Positions 1 to 9,742 are shown, numbered from the stretch's first letter. The stretch: DNA of 64,000 bases from Mesorhizobium_K quangtriensis (GCF_040081925.1 NZ_JBEBMF010000002.1:558001-622000), one strand, 5' to 3'. Translations and numbers: made by a program. The notes: generated by a model from the letters alone, not told the origin.

Positions 1-1662
1 GCGGATGCCAAGCGCGAAAAGGAAGCGCGAGAACGCGACCTGCCGCCGGGCGTCGATGGCATCGAACAGCTTCTTGACCGAGACGGCTCCAAAACCTTCG
101 ATCTTCTCGAGCTTTTCCAACGAGCCTTCCAGCGTCGCGGGAAGCCCCTCCTGGCGCCTTCGCAGGGTGAAAATATCGGCCGGCGTGGAAATCCTGAGCG
201 CCGGCTTGTCGTTGTTGAAGAAGAATTCGATCTGCTTTTCGCCGAGACCCTCAATGTCGAAGGCATTGCGCGAGACGAAATGCCTGACACGTTCGACGGC
301 CTGCGCAGGGCAGATGAGGCCGCCGGTGCAGCGGCGCACCGCCTCTCCTTCCTCCCGCACGGCGTGGCTGCCGCAGGCCGGGCATTCGGCCGGAAAGACG
401 TAGGGCACAGAGCCTGCCGGGCGCTTTTCGGGCAGGATGTCGAGGATCTGCGGAATGACATCGCCGGCGCGCTGGATGATGACGGTGTCGCCGACCCGGA
501 TGTCGTGTCCTTCCGGCCGTGTGGTGCCGATGCCCCTGATATAATCCTCGTTGTGCAGCGTCGCGTTGACGACGACGACGCCGCCGACGGTGACCGGCTC
601 CAGCCGCGCCACCGGCGTCAGAGCGCCGGTGCGGCCGACCTGGATGTCGATCGCCGTGAGCACGGTCGTCGCCTTTTCCGCCGGGAACTTGTGGGCGGTC
701 GCCCAGCGCGGGCTGCGCGAGCGGAAGCCGAGGCGTTCCTGTAGCGCGAGACTATCAACCTTGTAGACCACGCCGTCGATATCATAGGGCAGTTCGGCGC
801 GGTCGGCCTCGATGGCGCGATACTGCGTCAGCATCTCCTCCAGCGAGACGCAGCGCACCATGCGGTCGTTGACGGGGAAGCCCCAGTCACGGAAGCGCTG
901 CACCACTTCGTACTGCGTCGCGCCGAGTGGTTCGGACGCTTCGCCCCAGGCATAGGCGAAGAATTTCAGCGGCCGCGACTTGGTCACCTCGGTGTTCTTC
1001 TGGCGCAGGCTGCCGGCGGCGGAGTTGCGCGGGTTGGCAAACGTCTGGCCCGATTCTGCCATGCGTTTCTGCAGGTCGAGAAAGTCGTCCCGGCGCATAT
1101 AGACCTCGCCGCGCACCTCCACGATGTCGGGCGCGTCGGGCGGAAGCTGCTGCGGGATTTCGCCGATGGTTCGGATGTTGGCGGTGACATTCTCCCCCGT
1201 CGCGCCGTCGCCGCGCGTCGCCGCCGTGACCAGCTTTCGTCGCTCATAGCGTAGCGACATGGAAAGCCCGTCGATCTTGGGCTCGGCGGTGAAGACGAGG
1301 CCGGCATCAGGAGCGAGGCTCAGGAAACGGCGTACACTGCCAACGAAATCGGCCACGTCCTCGTCGGAAAAGACGTTGTCGAGCGACAGCATCGGCACGG
1401 AATGCTGGACCTGCGCGAAGGCGGTGGACGGTGCGGAGCCGACGCGGCGCGAGGGCGAATCCTCGCGGATCAGCTCGGGAAAAAGCGCCTCGATCTGCGC
1501 GTTGCGCAGCTTCAGCGCGTCGTATTCGGCGTCAGAAACTGTCGGCGCATCCTCGCCGTGGTAGCGGCGGTCGTGGGCCGCGAGCTCATCCGCGAGACGC
1601 TTCAGTTCGGCCGCAGCGTCTTCCTGTGTCAGCGTTTCGACAGGCGTTTCGAGCTTTGGCAT
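1..1662 (-). CDS. ligA: NAD-dependent DNA ligase LigA (C-terminus beyond window)
   Basis: LigA seals nicks in duplex DNA using NAD+ during replication and repair. The reading frame is open from the ATG at 1662 to the window edge, giving 554 codons without a stop. The adenylation motif KIDG is visible with the AMP-accepting lysine at about residue 129. A four-cysteine zinc finger (CPAC then C..C) lies near residues 425-450, and the start of the helix-hairpin-helix region (LEKIEGFGAVS) near 500. The BRCT domain expected at the C-terminus is outside the window. It is the last gene of the dcw tail here, after recN, but an 869-bp gap separates them, so it probably has its own promoter. Confidence 0.96.
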   Translation of the reverse strand, partial: MPKLETPVETLTQEDAAAELKRLADELAAHDRRYHGEDAPTVSDAEYDALKLRNAQIEALFPELIREDSPSRRVGSAPSTAFAQVQHSVPMLSLDNVFSDEDVADFVGSVRRFLSLAPDAGLVFTAEPKIDGLSMSLRYERRKLVTAATRGDGATGENVTANIRTIGEIPQQLPPDAPDIVEVRGEVYMRRDDFLDLQKRMAESGQTFANPRNSAAGSLRQKNTEVTKSRPLKFFAYAWGEASEPLGATQYEVVQRFRDWGFPVNDRMVRCVSLEEMLTQYRAIEADRAELPYDIDGVVYKVDSLALQERLGFRSRSPRWATAHKFPAEKATTVLTAIDIQVGRTGALTPVARLEPVTVGGVVVVNATLHNEDYIRGIGTTRPEGHDIRVGDTVIIQRAGDVIPQILDILPEKRPAGSVPYVFPAECPACGSHAVREEGEAVRRCTGGLICPAQAVERVRHFVSRNAFDIEGLGEKQIEFFFNNDKPALRISTPADIFTLRRRQEGLPATLEGSLEKLEKIEGFGAVSVKKLFDAIDARRQVAFSRFLFALGIR

Positions 1663-2305
1663 GCAAGGATTTCCGTATTCTGGGCGGACTATGAAGCGCA
1701 GTCTGCCCAAAGGTTCAAGGCCGGGACGCCGACTGCTGCCATTTGGTGACGAAGTGCGCCAGGGGTGTGGTCGTCTTGCGCGAGGGCGGCCGGGCTCCCT
1801 TCTTTGCCCTGGATGTCGACGCACCTTCTCATTGCCACGCCCTGATTTTGCAGTCTGGCCATTCAAAGAACGCTCCCTGCCACGGAGGGAGTAGTCGGGA
1901 AGCGGGGCACGGGGCCGAGCCTCTCAATTATTAGTACGTGGCGCGGTTCCCGCGCCCCGCCGGTGCTGTCACCTCCGGTGACGATGGGGTCGACTTGGCA
2001 TTCGCGGCTCCACCGCTGACCCTCACCGGGGCCCGGGTCTTGGGGATCGTCTCCCTAAACCGCGCTACCGATGGAGCATGGTCGCCAGGAGCGGTTTCCC
2101 GCCTTCGCGATCAGCCCCGGCACGGCCGGCCCGTACACCGCCGCCCTCCCTGATACCCGGTGCGCACCAGGTTCCCGTGAGGACGATGCAGGGGAGTATG
2201 TGGGAGGTTGAGAGCGCGTGGATAAGTCGGGTGAATTATTCTACGCCACAAAATGAAATCAATGAGTTAAGCTGAAAGAGTTTCCACACCTGCACCTCTC
2301 CATTG
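1663..2305. other. Unexplained GC-rich intergenic stretch with hairpins
   Basis: No convincing gene is seen between ligA and the repeat at 2306; the short open frames are low-complexity Arg/Pro/Gly translations. Several perfect short inverted repeats sit close together: GGCGCG/CGCGCC at 1940-1956, GTCACC-TCC-GGTGAC at 1968-1982, and GACCC/GGGTC flanking a GGGCCC core around 2020-2041. This looks more like a structured RNA or a decayed element than protein-coding DNA. It does not match tmRNA, SRP RNA, 6S RNA, 5S rRNA, cobalamin or TPP riboswitch landmarks as I know them. The ligA promoter should lie at the low end. Confidence 0.4.
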
Positions 2306-2469
2306 GTCATCCTCGGGCTTGACCCGAGGATCCATTCCGTGAGGTTGATAATAATAGGTACGGGCGGCAGAGGTCGGGCGCCGGTTCTGGACCGTCAATG
2401 CGCTGCCGCGCTGTCACGGCATGGATCCCAGGGTCGCGCGCCGCTTCGCGGCGCTTGCCCTAGGATGAC
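2306..2469. repeat. Palindromic intergenic repeat, alphaproteobacterial type
   Basis: The element opens with GTCATCCTCGGGCTTGACCC followed by GAGGATCCA. It closes with TGGATCCCAGGGTC and a GC hairpin, ending CCCTAGGATGAC, so the two termini are inverted copies of each other. Each end also folds on itself (CCTCGGG/CCCGAGG at the left). Short palindromes of this kind are dispersed in intergenic regions of many Rhizobiales and related genomes. That family assignment is from memory. No transposase is present. Confidence 0.7.
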
Positions 2470-2531
2470 GAAGAGAAGGCAGCACTCTTTTACGGATCAA
2501 TCCTCTCCCTCAAGCGGAGAAGGGAGGCTAC

Positions 2532-4199
2532 CTAAGCCCCCGCGCTTTCGCCCAGCAGGCGGGCGGCGGCGGCGCGGGCTTCGTCGGTGATGGTGGCACC
2601 CGCGAGCATGCGGGCGAGTTCTTCCTGACGGCCGGCCGCATCGATCTCGGCGATGCTGGTCGATACGCTTTTCTTGCCGGATTTGGAGATGAGGAAATGC
2701 GTCGTGGCGCGGGCGGCGACCTGCGGGGCATGCGTGACGGACAACACCTGGACGCGTGACGAGAGCCTTGCGAGGCGCTGGCCGATCGCATCGGCGACCG
2801 CGCCGCCAACCCCTGTGTCGATCTCATCGAAGACAAGCGTCGGCGCCGAGCCGCGGTCGGCAAGCGCAACCTTCAGAGCCAGCAGGAAGCGGGAGAGCTC
2901 GCCCCCGGACGCGACCTTCATCATGGGACCGGCACGCGTGCCGGGATTTGTGCGCACCCAGAACTCGACCTGATCAACGCCGGCCTCGGTGCGGTTGTCG
3001 GGCTCGGTGGATATCTCGACAAGGAACTCGGCGCGGTCGAGTTTCAGCGCCGGCAGCTCCGCCATCACCGCTTTGCAGAGCGCCGAAGCAGCGGTGGTGC
3101 GCAGTTCGGTGAGGCGCTTGGCGGCGCGATCGTAGGAATCGCGAGCGGCGCCCGCCTGTTTCTCGAGCGCGGCGAGCTTCTCCTCACCGGCGTCGAGGTC
3201 GGCCAGATCGGCGACCATTGTATCGCGGGTCTTGGCGAGGTCGTCCACGGTGACCGAGAACTTGCGCGCTGCGGCGCGCAGCGCAAAAAGCCGTTCCTCG
3301 GCGCGCTCCAGCTTCTGGGCATCGAATTCGGTCGCCCGCAGTGCGGCGTCCGTCGCCGACTGGGCGGCGTCGAGGTGGATCAGCGCCTCGTCGAGCGACT
3401 TCACGACCTCGTCGAGCAGGCCGGGCGCTTCGCTCGACTTGCGCTGAAGGCGGCGCAACAGGCTGGCAAGCTGGGGCAGCGGCGAATTCTGGCCGGAGAA
3501 CACGTCCTGCGCGTCCTGAACCTCCGATGCGACCTTCTCGGCCCGCATCATGGCGGTGCGGATTTCGGCGAGCTCCGTTTCCTCGCCGGGCTGCGGGTCG
3601 AGCCGCGACAGCTCGGCCACCGAGGCGCGCAGATAGTCCGCCTCGCGCGCAGCCGCATCGACACGCGCGCGGTGGAGGCCAAGCTGCTGTTCGCAATCGC
3701 GCCAGAAGCGCCAGGCTCCCGCGCAATTGTCCGCCTCGCCGACATGACCGCCAAAAGCATCAAGCAGGTCGCGATGCGCGGCCGGATCGACCAAGGCGCG
3801 CTCGTCGTGCTGGCCGTGCAATTCGACCAGCGCACGGCCGATGTCGCGCATCAGCGTGACGCTGGAGGGCTGGTCGTTAACGAAGACGCGGGTGCGGCCG
3901 TCGGACGTCTGTATGCGGCGCAAGATGATGTCGCCGTCGTCCTCGATGGCGTTTTCGGTGAGGATGGCACGGGCCGGATGGTTGCGCGGTACGTCGAAGA
4001 CGGCGGTGACCTGCCCCTGCCCCGCGCCATGACGCACAAGCGAGGCGTCGCCGCGTGCGCCGAGTGCCAGCGAAAGCGCATCAAGCAGGATGGATTTGCC
4101 GGCGCCTGTCTCGCCAGTCAGCACGGAAAGGCCGGCCGCGAAGTCGATATCCAGCCGTTCGATCAGGACGATATCGCGGATCGACAGGCGCGCGAGCAT
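2532..4199 (-). CDS. recN: DNA repair protein RecN
   Basis: RecN is an SMC-like ATPase that acts early in double-strand-break repair. The 555-residue product has the N-terminal Walker A motif GETGAGKS at residues 29-36. A long central coiled-coil region rich in Ala, Glu and Arg follows. The C-terminal half-ATPase has the signature SGGELSRF and the Walker B TLVFDEIDTGVGG. Length matches the family. It lies 88 bp downstream of bamD on the same strand, an arrangement common in alphaproteobacteria. The 62-bp stretch after its stop leads into the palindromic repeat. Confidence 0.97.
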   Translation of the reverse strand: MLARLSIRDIVLIERLDIDFAAGLSVLTGETGAGKSILLDALSLALGARGDASLVRHGAGQGQVTAVFDVPRNHPARAILTENAIEDDGDIILRRIQTSDGRTRVFVNDQPSSVTLMRDIGRALVELHGQHDERALVDPAAHRDLLDAFGGHVGEADNCAGAWRFWRDCEQQLGLHRARVDAAAREADYLRASVAELSRLDPQPGEETELAEIRTAMMRAEKVASEVQDAQDVFSGQNSPLPQLASLLRRLQRKSSEAPGLLDEVVKSLDEALIHLDAAQSATDAALRATEFDAQKLERAEERLFALRAAARKFSVTVDDLAKTRDTMVADLADLDAGEEKLAALEKQAGAARDSYDRAAKRLTELRTTAASALCKAVMAELPALKLDRAEFLVEISTEPDNRTEAGVDQVEFWVRTNPGTRAGPMMKVASGGELSRFLLALKVALADRGSAPTLVFDEIDTGVGGAVADAIGQRLARLSSRVQVLSVTHAPQVAARATTHFLISKSGKKSVSTSIAEIDAAGRQEELARMLAGATITDEARAAAARLLGESAGA

Positions 4200-4287
4200 T
4201 CAGGCGTTTTCCCGGGCTTCCCGAAACCAGTTACATCCGGGAGACATGCATCAGGCTGGCCGTCGGTGCAAGGTCGCGCCGGCCGCG

Positions 4288-5175
4288 TCAGGCCCCGCTG
4301 CCGCCGAAAAGACTGCCGGCCTTGGATATCCACGAGCCGGAATTCTCGCGCGGCTGCAGCCCGCCCGACTGAAGGAGCTTGTAGGAATCCTTGTACCACT
4401 GGCTGTCAGGATAGTTCTGGCCAAGCACGGCAGCCGCAGTCTGCGCCTCGGAGGTAAGGCCCATGGCGTAGTAGACTTCCGTCAGGCGCGCGAGGGCTTC
4501 CTCGACGTGGCGGGTGTTGGAATAGTTCTCGACCACGAAGCGGAACCGCTTGGCGGCGGCGATGTATTCGCGCCGCTCCAGATAGTAGCGCCCGACCTGC
4601 ATCTCCTTGCCGGCAAGCTGGTCACGGGCGAATCGGATCTTGCTCTTGGCGTCCTCGACATATTCCGAATCGGGCCAGCGCTGAACGACCTCTTCCATAG
4701 CCTCGATGGCCTGGCGCGATTCCTTCTGGTCCTGCGTGACCGAGCGGATCTGGCGGAAATAGGAGAGGCCGACGATATACTGCGCGTAGGCGGCGTCCTC
4801 CGAAGAAGGATAGAGCTGGACGTAGCGCTGCCCGGCGTTGATCGCCTCCTGGTAAGCGCCCTGGCGGTAGTTGGTGAAGGCGCTCATAACGAGCGACTTG
4901 CGCGCGTATTCCGAATAGGGGTGCTGTCGATCAAGCGAATCGAACTTGCGGCTTGCTTCCTTGAGGTTGCCGGAATTCAGGTTGGCCAGCGCCTGATTGT
5001 AAAGCTGGTCGGCGGGGTCGGTCTGCTCGACATAGGTAGCGAGGTTGATGTCGTCGTTCTTGGACATGCAGCCCGCAGCGAACACCGGCATCGCAGCGAT
5101 AACGGCGGCGGAAATCACCTTCCGTCCAATACATTTAGCCTGGCCAGCCGCGTGAGCCTTCTTCACAAAATACAT
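4288..5175 (-). CDS. bamD: Outer membrane assembly lipoprotein BamD
   Basis: BamD is the essential TPR lipoprotein of the BAM complex that folds beta-barrels into the outer membrane. I chose the ATG at 5175 because it gives a proper lipoprotein signal: a basic start (MYFVKK), a hydrophobic stretch, and lipobox VFAAGC with the lipidated cysteine at residue 36. The frame is open further upstream to 5319, but that extension would bury the signal peptide. The 295-residue product carries TPR-like repeats (DPADQLYNQALANLNSGN, HPYSEYARKSLVMSAF). It follows lpxC, so lipid A synthesis and outer-membrane protein assembly are neighbours. Confidence 0.95.
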   Translation of the reverse strand: MYFVKKAHAAGQAKCIGRKVISAAVIAAMPVFAAGCMSKNDDINLATYVEQTDPADQLYNQALANLNSGNLKEASRKFDSLDRQHPYSEYARKSLVMSAFTNYRQGAYQEAINAGQRYVQLYPSSEDAAYAQYIVGLSYFRQIRSVTQDQKESRQAIEAMEEVVQRWPDSEYVEDAKSKIRFARDQLAGKEMQVGRYYLERREYIAAAKRFRFVVENYSNTRHVEEALARLTEVYYAMGLTSEAQTAAAVLGQNYPDSQWYKDSYKLLQSGGLQPRENSGSWISKAGSLFGGSGA

Positions 5176-5433
5176 AACCGAACAGAGCCCTTCCCGGCGC
5201 GTCGCCACTTCCACCACCGGAACCCTCTCCCACAAAGGGCACAGACCGGCTCGGACAAGCGCGCACGTATGATCATAAACGCTTTTCAGCGACAACGCCA
5301 TTGCCCGGCAATGGCGCAATTTTATGGCACGGATTTCGCTAACAAATCACTGGCGCGGCAGGAATTCGCAAACCGTGTTTTTTCTGCCCGAACGCGGCAG
5401 AAAAGTCACAGCGGCGAGCCGTGCAAAAGGGGA

Positions 5434-6390
5434 TCAGAGAACCCAGGGAGCGTAGACAGCCGCGCTGACCGCGACCATTTCGGCCGAACGCCCGCGCTCG
5501 CGGCGGGTCGTCTCGACCACCTCGAAAGCCGAGCGGTCGGACAGGAGATGGCGCAGCGCGGCTGCGTTGAGCCTGTGGCCGCCGCGATAGGAGCGGTAGC
5601 AGCCGATGAAGCGCGCACCGGCAAGCGCCAGGTCGCCCATCGCGTCGAGCATCTTGTGGCGCACGAACTCGTTCTTGTAGCGCAGGCCCTCGACATTGAT
5701 GACGCGGCTGTCGTCGCCGATGACAACGGAATTCTCCAGCGACGAGCCCAGCGCGTGGCCCGCGGCCCAGAGGCGTTCCACATCCTTCATGAAGCCAAAG
5801 GTGCGAGCGCGCGAAATCTCGCGGCGGAAGGTTTCGGCATCGACATCGGCAGCGAAGGACTGGCGGCCGATGGCCGGGCTCTCGAAATCGATATCGACCT
5901 CGAAGCGGGTCCCCTCATGCGGGAGGAACTCGGCGAAGGAGGCGCCGCTGTCGATGCGCACGGGCTTGAGGACGCGAATATAGCGACGCTTGACGTCGAG
6001 CGTCTCAACGCCGGCCAGGTCGATCGCGTCGACGAAACCCGCCGCGCTGCCGTCGAGGATAGGCATCTCGTCGCCATCGACCTCGATGATCAGATTGTCG
6101 ATGCCGAGGCCGAAGAGCGCGGCCATGACATGCTCGACCGTGCCGACATGATGGCCGGCCGGGTCTCCGAGCGCGGTGCAAAGGTCAGTGCGCCCGACTT
6201 CCGACACGACAGCGCGAATCTCGCGCACGTCACCAGCCGCGTTCATGTGGTGGAAAACAATACCGGTATCGGGATCGGCGGGGAGGAAGCTTATGGAAAC
6301 CGGCTTGCCGCTGTGGACGCCGAAGCCATGGAGAACCGCGCGCGATTTGATTGTGGTCTGGTAGTCGTGCAACTTGATCCCCGTGCCCAT
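5434..6390 (-). CDS. lpxC: UDP-3-O-acyl-N-acetylglucosamine deacetylase LpxC
   Basis: LpxC is the zinc amidase that commits UDP-GlcNAc to lipid A synthesis. With the ATG at 6390 (MGTGIKLHDYQTTIKSRAVL) the product is 318 residues, the usual size. The alternative upstream start at 6543 adds 51 residues of non-conserved sequence. Zinc-binding residues are recognisable: H87 in VEHVMAAL, and H245 and D249 in RHKMLDAMGD. The catalytic-base region is H272 (GGHRLN). It is separated from ftsZ by 283 bp, so it probably has its own promoter there; two GANTC sites lie in that gap. Confidence 0.97.
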   Translation of the reverse strand: MGTGIKLHDYQTTIKSRAVLHGFGVHSGKPVSISFLPADPDTGIVFHHMNAAGDVREIRAVVSEVGRTDLCTALGDPAGHHVGTVEHVMAALFGLGIDNLIIEVDGDEMPILDGSAAGFVDAIDLAGVETLDVKRRYIRVLKPVRIDSGASFAEFLPHEGTRFEVDIDFESPAIGRQSFAADVDAETFRREISRARTFGFMKDVERLWAAGHALGSSLENSVVIGDDSRVINVEGLRYKNEFVRHKMLDAMGDLALAGARFIGCYRSYRGGHRLNAAALRHLLSDRSAFEVVETTRRERGRSAEMVAVSAAVYAPWVL

Positions 6391-6673
6391 CGATCCGGAC
6401 GTTCGGCCGGCAACTGAACGGACAGTTGCGGACTTGCGCCCCCTGGCTGACGCGGCTGGCTGGATCTCATCCCCGAATCCGGCCGCGCGTCGACCTTTTT
6501 GATGGTCGCAAGATAGTCCGCGGGCGGGTCGACAACAAATCACGCTTTCTTACTCTATGTTACTGCAAACACATATTCCACGAATCACAAGCGACTGAAT
6601 CTGAACGGTTTTTCAAGTCGACGGGCGGAACTATTTCCGTCCGCCGACCATATCGGGGAGCCTTTTAGAGGGC

Positions 6674-8365
6674 TCAGTTCGCTTGCCGGCGAAGGAACGC
6701 CGGAATCTCCAGGTGATCGTCTTCCTGCACGCTGCGCGGCTGGGGCGACAGGCGGCCGTGTTCATCGAGCTGGCCACGGCGCGGTGCGTAGAGCTGCGGG
6801 TCCTGCGACGCGATGCGGCGTGCCTCCGGCGCCGGCTGGCGCAGCTTGGGCTCGCGCGGGGCGGCCGGCTGCAGACGCGCAGGCTCTTCCTCGCGGCGGG
6901 CCGTCAGGCCGGTCGTCAGCCGCTTCAGCAGTCCCATCGGGCCGTTGTTCTCATGATCCGCGGGATTGTTGCGGGCCGCAACCTCGGCCTTCACGACCGG
7001 CGGAAAGTCCTCGACCTTCGGCATGCGGGGAGCCGCCTGCATCGGCTGCGGAGCGGCCTGCCTCATTTCCGGGGCGGGCGCGGCCGCGACGGGACGCGCC
7101 TGCTGGACAGGCGCCGGCTGCGGCTGCTGGAAGATCCTGCTGGTCGGCTGGAAGTCGTCGGCATGATGCTGGACCGGCTGCTGAGCCTGACGGGCAGCCA
7201 TCACCGCGGCGTTGATCTCGGCCTGACGGATGGCGTCGGCAACCGGGTCGGCGGCAGCCGGGGCTTCCATCTGAACGGCCTGTGCCGTGGTGCGCATCTC
7301 GGTGACCGGCGCTGCGACCGGACGCGGCTGCGGCTGTGGGGCAGCCGGCTTGGCCGGGGCCTGGCGGATCTGGATCGGCGCGGCGGCGATCTGCTCGGCC
7401 GACTTGTCGATGCCGGTGGCGACGACCGACACGCGGATGACGCCTTCCAGTTCTTCGTCGAAGGTCGCGCCGAGGATGATGTTGGCGTCCTGGTCGACTT
7501 CCTCGCGGATGCGGGTAGCAGCCTCGTCCACCTCGAACAGGGTGAGGTCACGGCCGCCGGTGATGGAGATGAGCAGGCCCTTGGCGCCCTTCATCGAGGT
7601 CTCGTCGAGCAGCGGATTGGCGATCGCGGCCTCGGCAGCGGCCATCGCCCTGCCCTCGCCCGAAGCCTCGCCGGTGCCCATCATAGCCTTGCCCATCTCG
7701 CGCATCACCGAGCGGACGTCGGCGAAGTCGAGGTTGATGAGGCCTTCCTTGACCATCAGGTCGGTGATGCAGGCAACGCCCGAGTAGAGCACCTGGTCGG
7801 CCATCGCGAAGGCGTCGGCGAAGGTGGTCTTGTCATTGGCCAGACGGAAGAGGTTCTGGTTCGGGATGACGATCAGCGTATCGACACACTTCTGCAGTTC
7901 CTCGATACCCAGGTCGGCGGTGCGCATGCGGCGCTGGCCCTCGAAGTGGAACGGCTTGGTGACGACGCCGACCGTGAGGATGCCCTTCTCGCGGGCTGCG
8001 CGAGCCACGACCGGTGCGGCGCCCGTGCCGGTGCCGCCGCCCATGCCAGCGGTGACGAAGCACATATGCGTGTTGGAAAGGTGGTCGATGATCTCGTCGA
8101 TGCATTCTTCAGCGGCGGCGCGGCCGACTTCCGGCTGCGAACCAGCGCCGAGGCCTTCGGTGACATGCGCGCCAAGCTGGATGAGCCGCTCGGCCTTCGA
8201 CATGGTCAGGGCCTGCGCGTCGGTGTTGGCGACCACGAACTCGACGCCGCGAAGCCCGGCCGTGATCATGTTGTTGACGGCATTGCCACCGCCGCCGCCG
8301 ACGCCGAACACGGTGATGCGGGGCTTCAATTCAGTGATGTCGGGCTTCTGAAGATTGATGGTCAT
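6674..8365 (-). CDS. ftsZ: Cell division protein FtsZ
   Basis: FtsZ is the tubulin-like GTPase that forms the division ring. The GTP-binding signature GGGTGTG is at residues 109-115, and the N-terminal loop GVGGGGGNAVNNM is also present. The protein is 563 residues, much longer than the 383 of E. coli. The extra length is a Pro/Gln/Ala-rich linker (about residues 330-540), as is usual in alphaproteobacteria. It ends in the conserved membrane-tether-binding peptide LEIPAFLRRQ, which binds FtsA and other partners. It lies 69 bp downstream of ftsA and is likely co-transcribed with ddl-ftsQA. Confidence 0.98.
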   Translation of the reverse strand: MTINLQKPDITELKPRITVFGVGGGGGNAVNNMITAGLRGVEFVVANTDAQALTMSKAERLIQLGAHVTEGLGAGSQPEVGRAAAEECIDEIIDHLSNTHMCFVTAGMGGGTGTGAAPVVARAAREKGILTVGVVTKPFHFEGQRRMRTADLGIEELQKCVDTLIVIPNQNLFRLANDKTTFADAFAMADQVLYSGVACITDLMVKEGLINLDFADVRSVMREMGKAMMGTGEASGEGRAMAAAEAAIANPLLDETSMKGAKGLLISITGGRDLTLFEVDEAATRIREEVDQDANIILGATFDEELEGVIRVSVVATGIDKSAEQIAAAPIQIRQAPAKPAAPQPQPRPVAAPVTEMRTTAQAVQMEAPAAADPVADAIRQAEINAAVMAARQAQQPVQHHADDFQPTSRIFQQPQPAPVQQARPVAAAPAPEMRQAAPQPMQAAPRMPKVEDFPPVVKAEVAARNNPADHENNGPMGLLKRLTTGLTARREEEPARLQPAAPREPKLRQPAPEARRIASQDPQLYAPRRGQLDEHGRLSPQPRSVQEDDHLEIPAFLRRQAN

Positions 8366-8434
8366 GTGCTGGTCCTCGTCCTTTGCCTTTCCCGCCGTGT
8401 CGCCGTCACGGCCCTTATGGGGTTTGCCCCCTGA

Positions 8435-9742
8435 TTAGAAACTGTCTCTGATCCACTGACTCATGCGGTTGAACCGCCCACCGGTGCCGGTCATACGCAG
8501 CCTCGACGCGACTTTCCCCTCGCGACTCTCGAAGCCCGCCACCTGCGGATAGATCATCAGGCCAACCGCCGCAGCGAAGGCCGGCCCCTTGGCCGCCTCG
8601 GGCAGACCGGCAACGCCAAGCGGCCTGCCGATACGCACGTTGCGACCAAGAATTCTGCGCGCCGCCTCCGGCAGCCCCTGAAGCTGAGAAGCGCCGCCCG
8701 TGAGCACGACACGCTTGCCGACGGCGCTGCCGTAACCGGATTTGCCAAGCCGGTCGCGGATGATTTCCAGCGTCTCCTCGACGCGGGCGCGGATGATGCG
8801 TGTCATGACGGAGCGCGGCACCTGCAGCGGCACCTCGCCATCATCATTGCCCATCGGCTGAATGGTGATCGTCTCGCGATCGTCGGCGCTGCCGGGCAGC
8901 GCCGAGCCATGCATGACCTTCAGGCGCTCGGCGTGTTCGAGGCGGGCCGAAAGCCCCTTGGCCATATCCATCGTAACGTGATTGCCGCCGACAGGCAGGG
9001 CATCGCCGAAGACGAACTTGCCGTCGGAGAAAACCGAAATCGTCGTCGTGCCGCCACCCATGTCGATACAGGCCGCACCCATTTCCAGTTCGTCATCGAC
9101 CAGAGCCGAGAGGCCGCTCGCATAAGGCGTCGCCACCATGCGCTCGACCGAGAGGTGCGCGCGGTTGATGGCGAGTTCGAGATTGCGCAGCGGAGCCGCG
9201 TCGCCGGTGAGGACATGCATGTCGACACCGAGCGCGTCGCCCACCATGCCGCGCGGATCGCGCACGCCGCGCTCGCCGTCGAGCGAGAAGCCGACGGGCA
9301 GCGAATGAACGACCTCGCGCTCGGCCTTCAGCGCCTGCTTGGCGCCGGCCGCGAGCACGCGACGGATGTCGGCAGGCTCGACCTCATGGCCGCCGAGATT
9401 GATGGTGGCGGAATAGGTTGTGCTCTTGAGGCGGCCCGCCGTCAGATTGACGATAAGCGAGTCCACGGTGAGGCCAGCCATGCGCTCGGCAGCGTCCACC
9501 GCCAGCCGGATGGCATGTTCGGCGCGATTGAGATCGACCACGACGCCCGACTTCACGCCATGCGACTTCTGATGGCCGATGCCGATGACCTTGATCTCGT
9601 GGGTGCGGCCGCGCAGCACCGGGCTTGCCTCGCGCGGGCTGAGCTTGGCGATGATGCAGCACACCTTGCTCGACCCCACGTCGAGTACGGTGAGGATGCC
9701 GGAACGCTGCGAGGAATTCTTCTGTCCGCCGAGCCAGCTCAT
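8435..9742 (-). CDS. ftsA: Cell division protein FtsA
   Basis: FtsA is the actin-like ATPase that tethers FtsZ to the membrane. I start it at the ATG at 9742 (MSWLGGQKNSSQRSG), which overlaps the ftsQ stop as ATGA and gives 435 residues. The open frame continues upstream to 9985 but that part is antisense-like Arg/Gly/Pro sequence inside ftsQ. The phosphate-1 loop LDVGSSKVCC, the phosphate-2 loop IDMGGGTTTISVF and the adenosine motif VVLTGGASQLQGL are all present. The ATGA overlap suggests translational coupling with ftsQ. Confidence 0.97.
   Translation of the reverse strand: MSWLGGQKNSSQRSGILTVLDVGSSKVCCIIAKLSPREASPVLRGRTHEIKVIGIGHQKSHGVKSGVVVDLNRAEHAIRLAVDAAERMAGLTVDSLIVNLTAGRLKSTTYSATINLGGHEVEPADIRRVLAAGAKQALKAEREVVHSLPVGFSLDGERGVRDPRGMVGDALGVDMHVLTGDAAPLRNLELAINRAHLSVERMVATPYASGLSALVDDELEMGAACIDMGGGTTTISVFSDGKFVFGDALPVGGNHVTMDMAKGLSARLEHAERLKVMHGSALPGSADDRETITIQPMGNDDGEVPLQVPRSVMTRIIRARVEETLEIIRDRLGKSGYGSAVGKRVVLTGGASQLQGLPEAARRILGRNVRIGRPLGVAGLPEAAKGPAFAAAVGLMIYPQVAGFESREGKVASRLRMTGTGGRFNRMSQWIRDSF

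Noticed and set aside
1900..2210. Possible tmRNA, SRP RNA or cobalamin riboswitch between ligA and recN
   Set aside because: None of the expected landmarks (ANDNYA-like tag codons, the SRP GGAAGGAAGC loop, B12-box GCCACTG) was found on either strand.
5380..5404. Hairpin TTTTCTGCC/GGCAGAAAA between bamD and lpxC
   Set aside because: The T-run is on the 5' side of the stem on both strands, so it does not fit an intrinsic terminator; no other role could be supported.
4090..6417. A 775-codon open frame on the plus strand opposite recN, bamD and lpxC
   Set aside because: It is the antisense shadow of three well-supported genes; its translation has no recognisable domain and biased composition.
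6683..8434. A 583-codon open frame opposite ftsZ
   Set aside because: Antisense to ftsZ; such long shadows are expected in high-GC genes.
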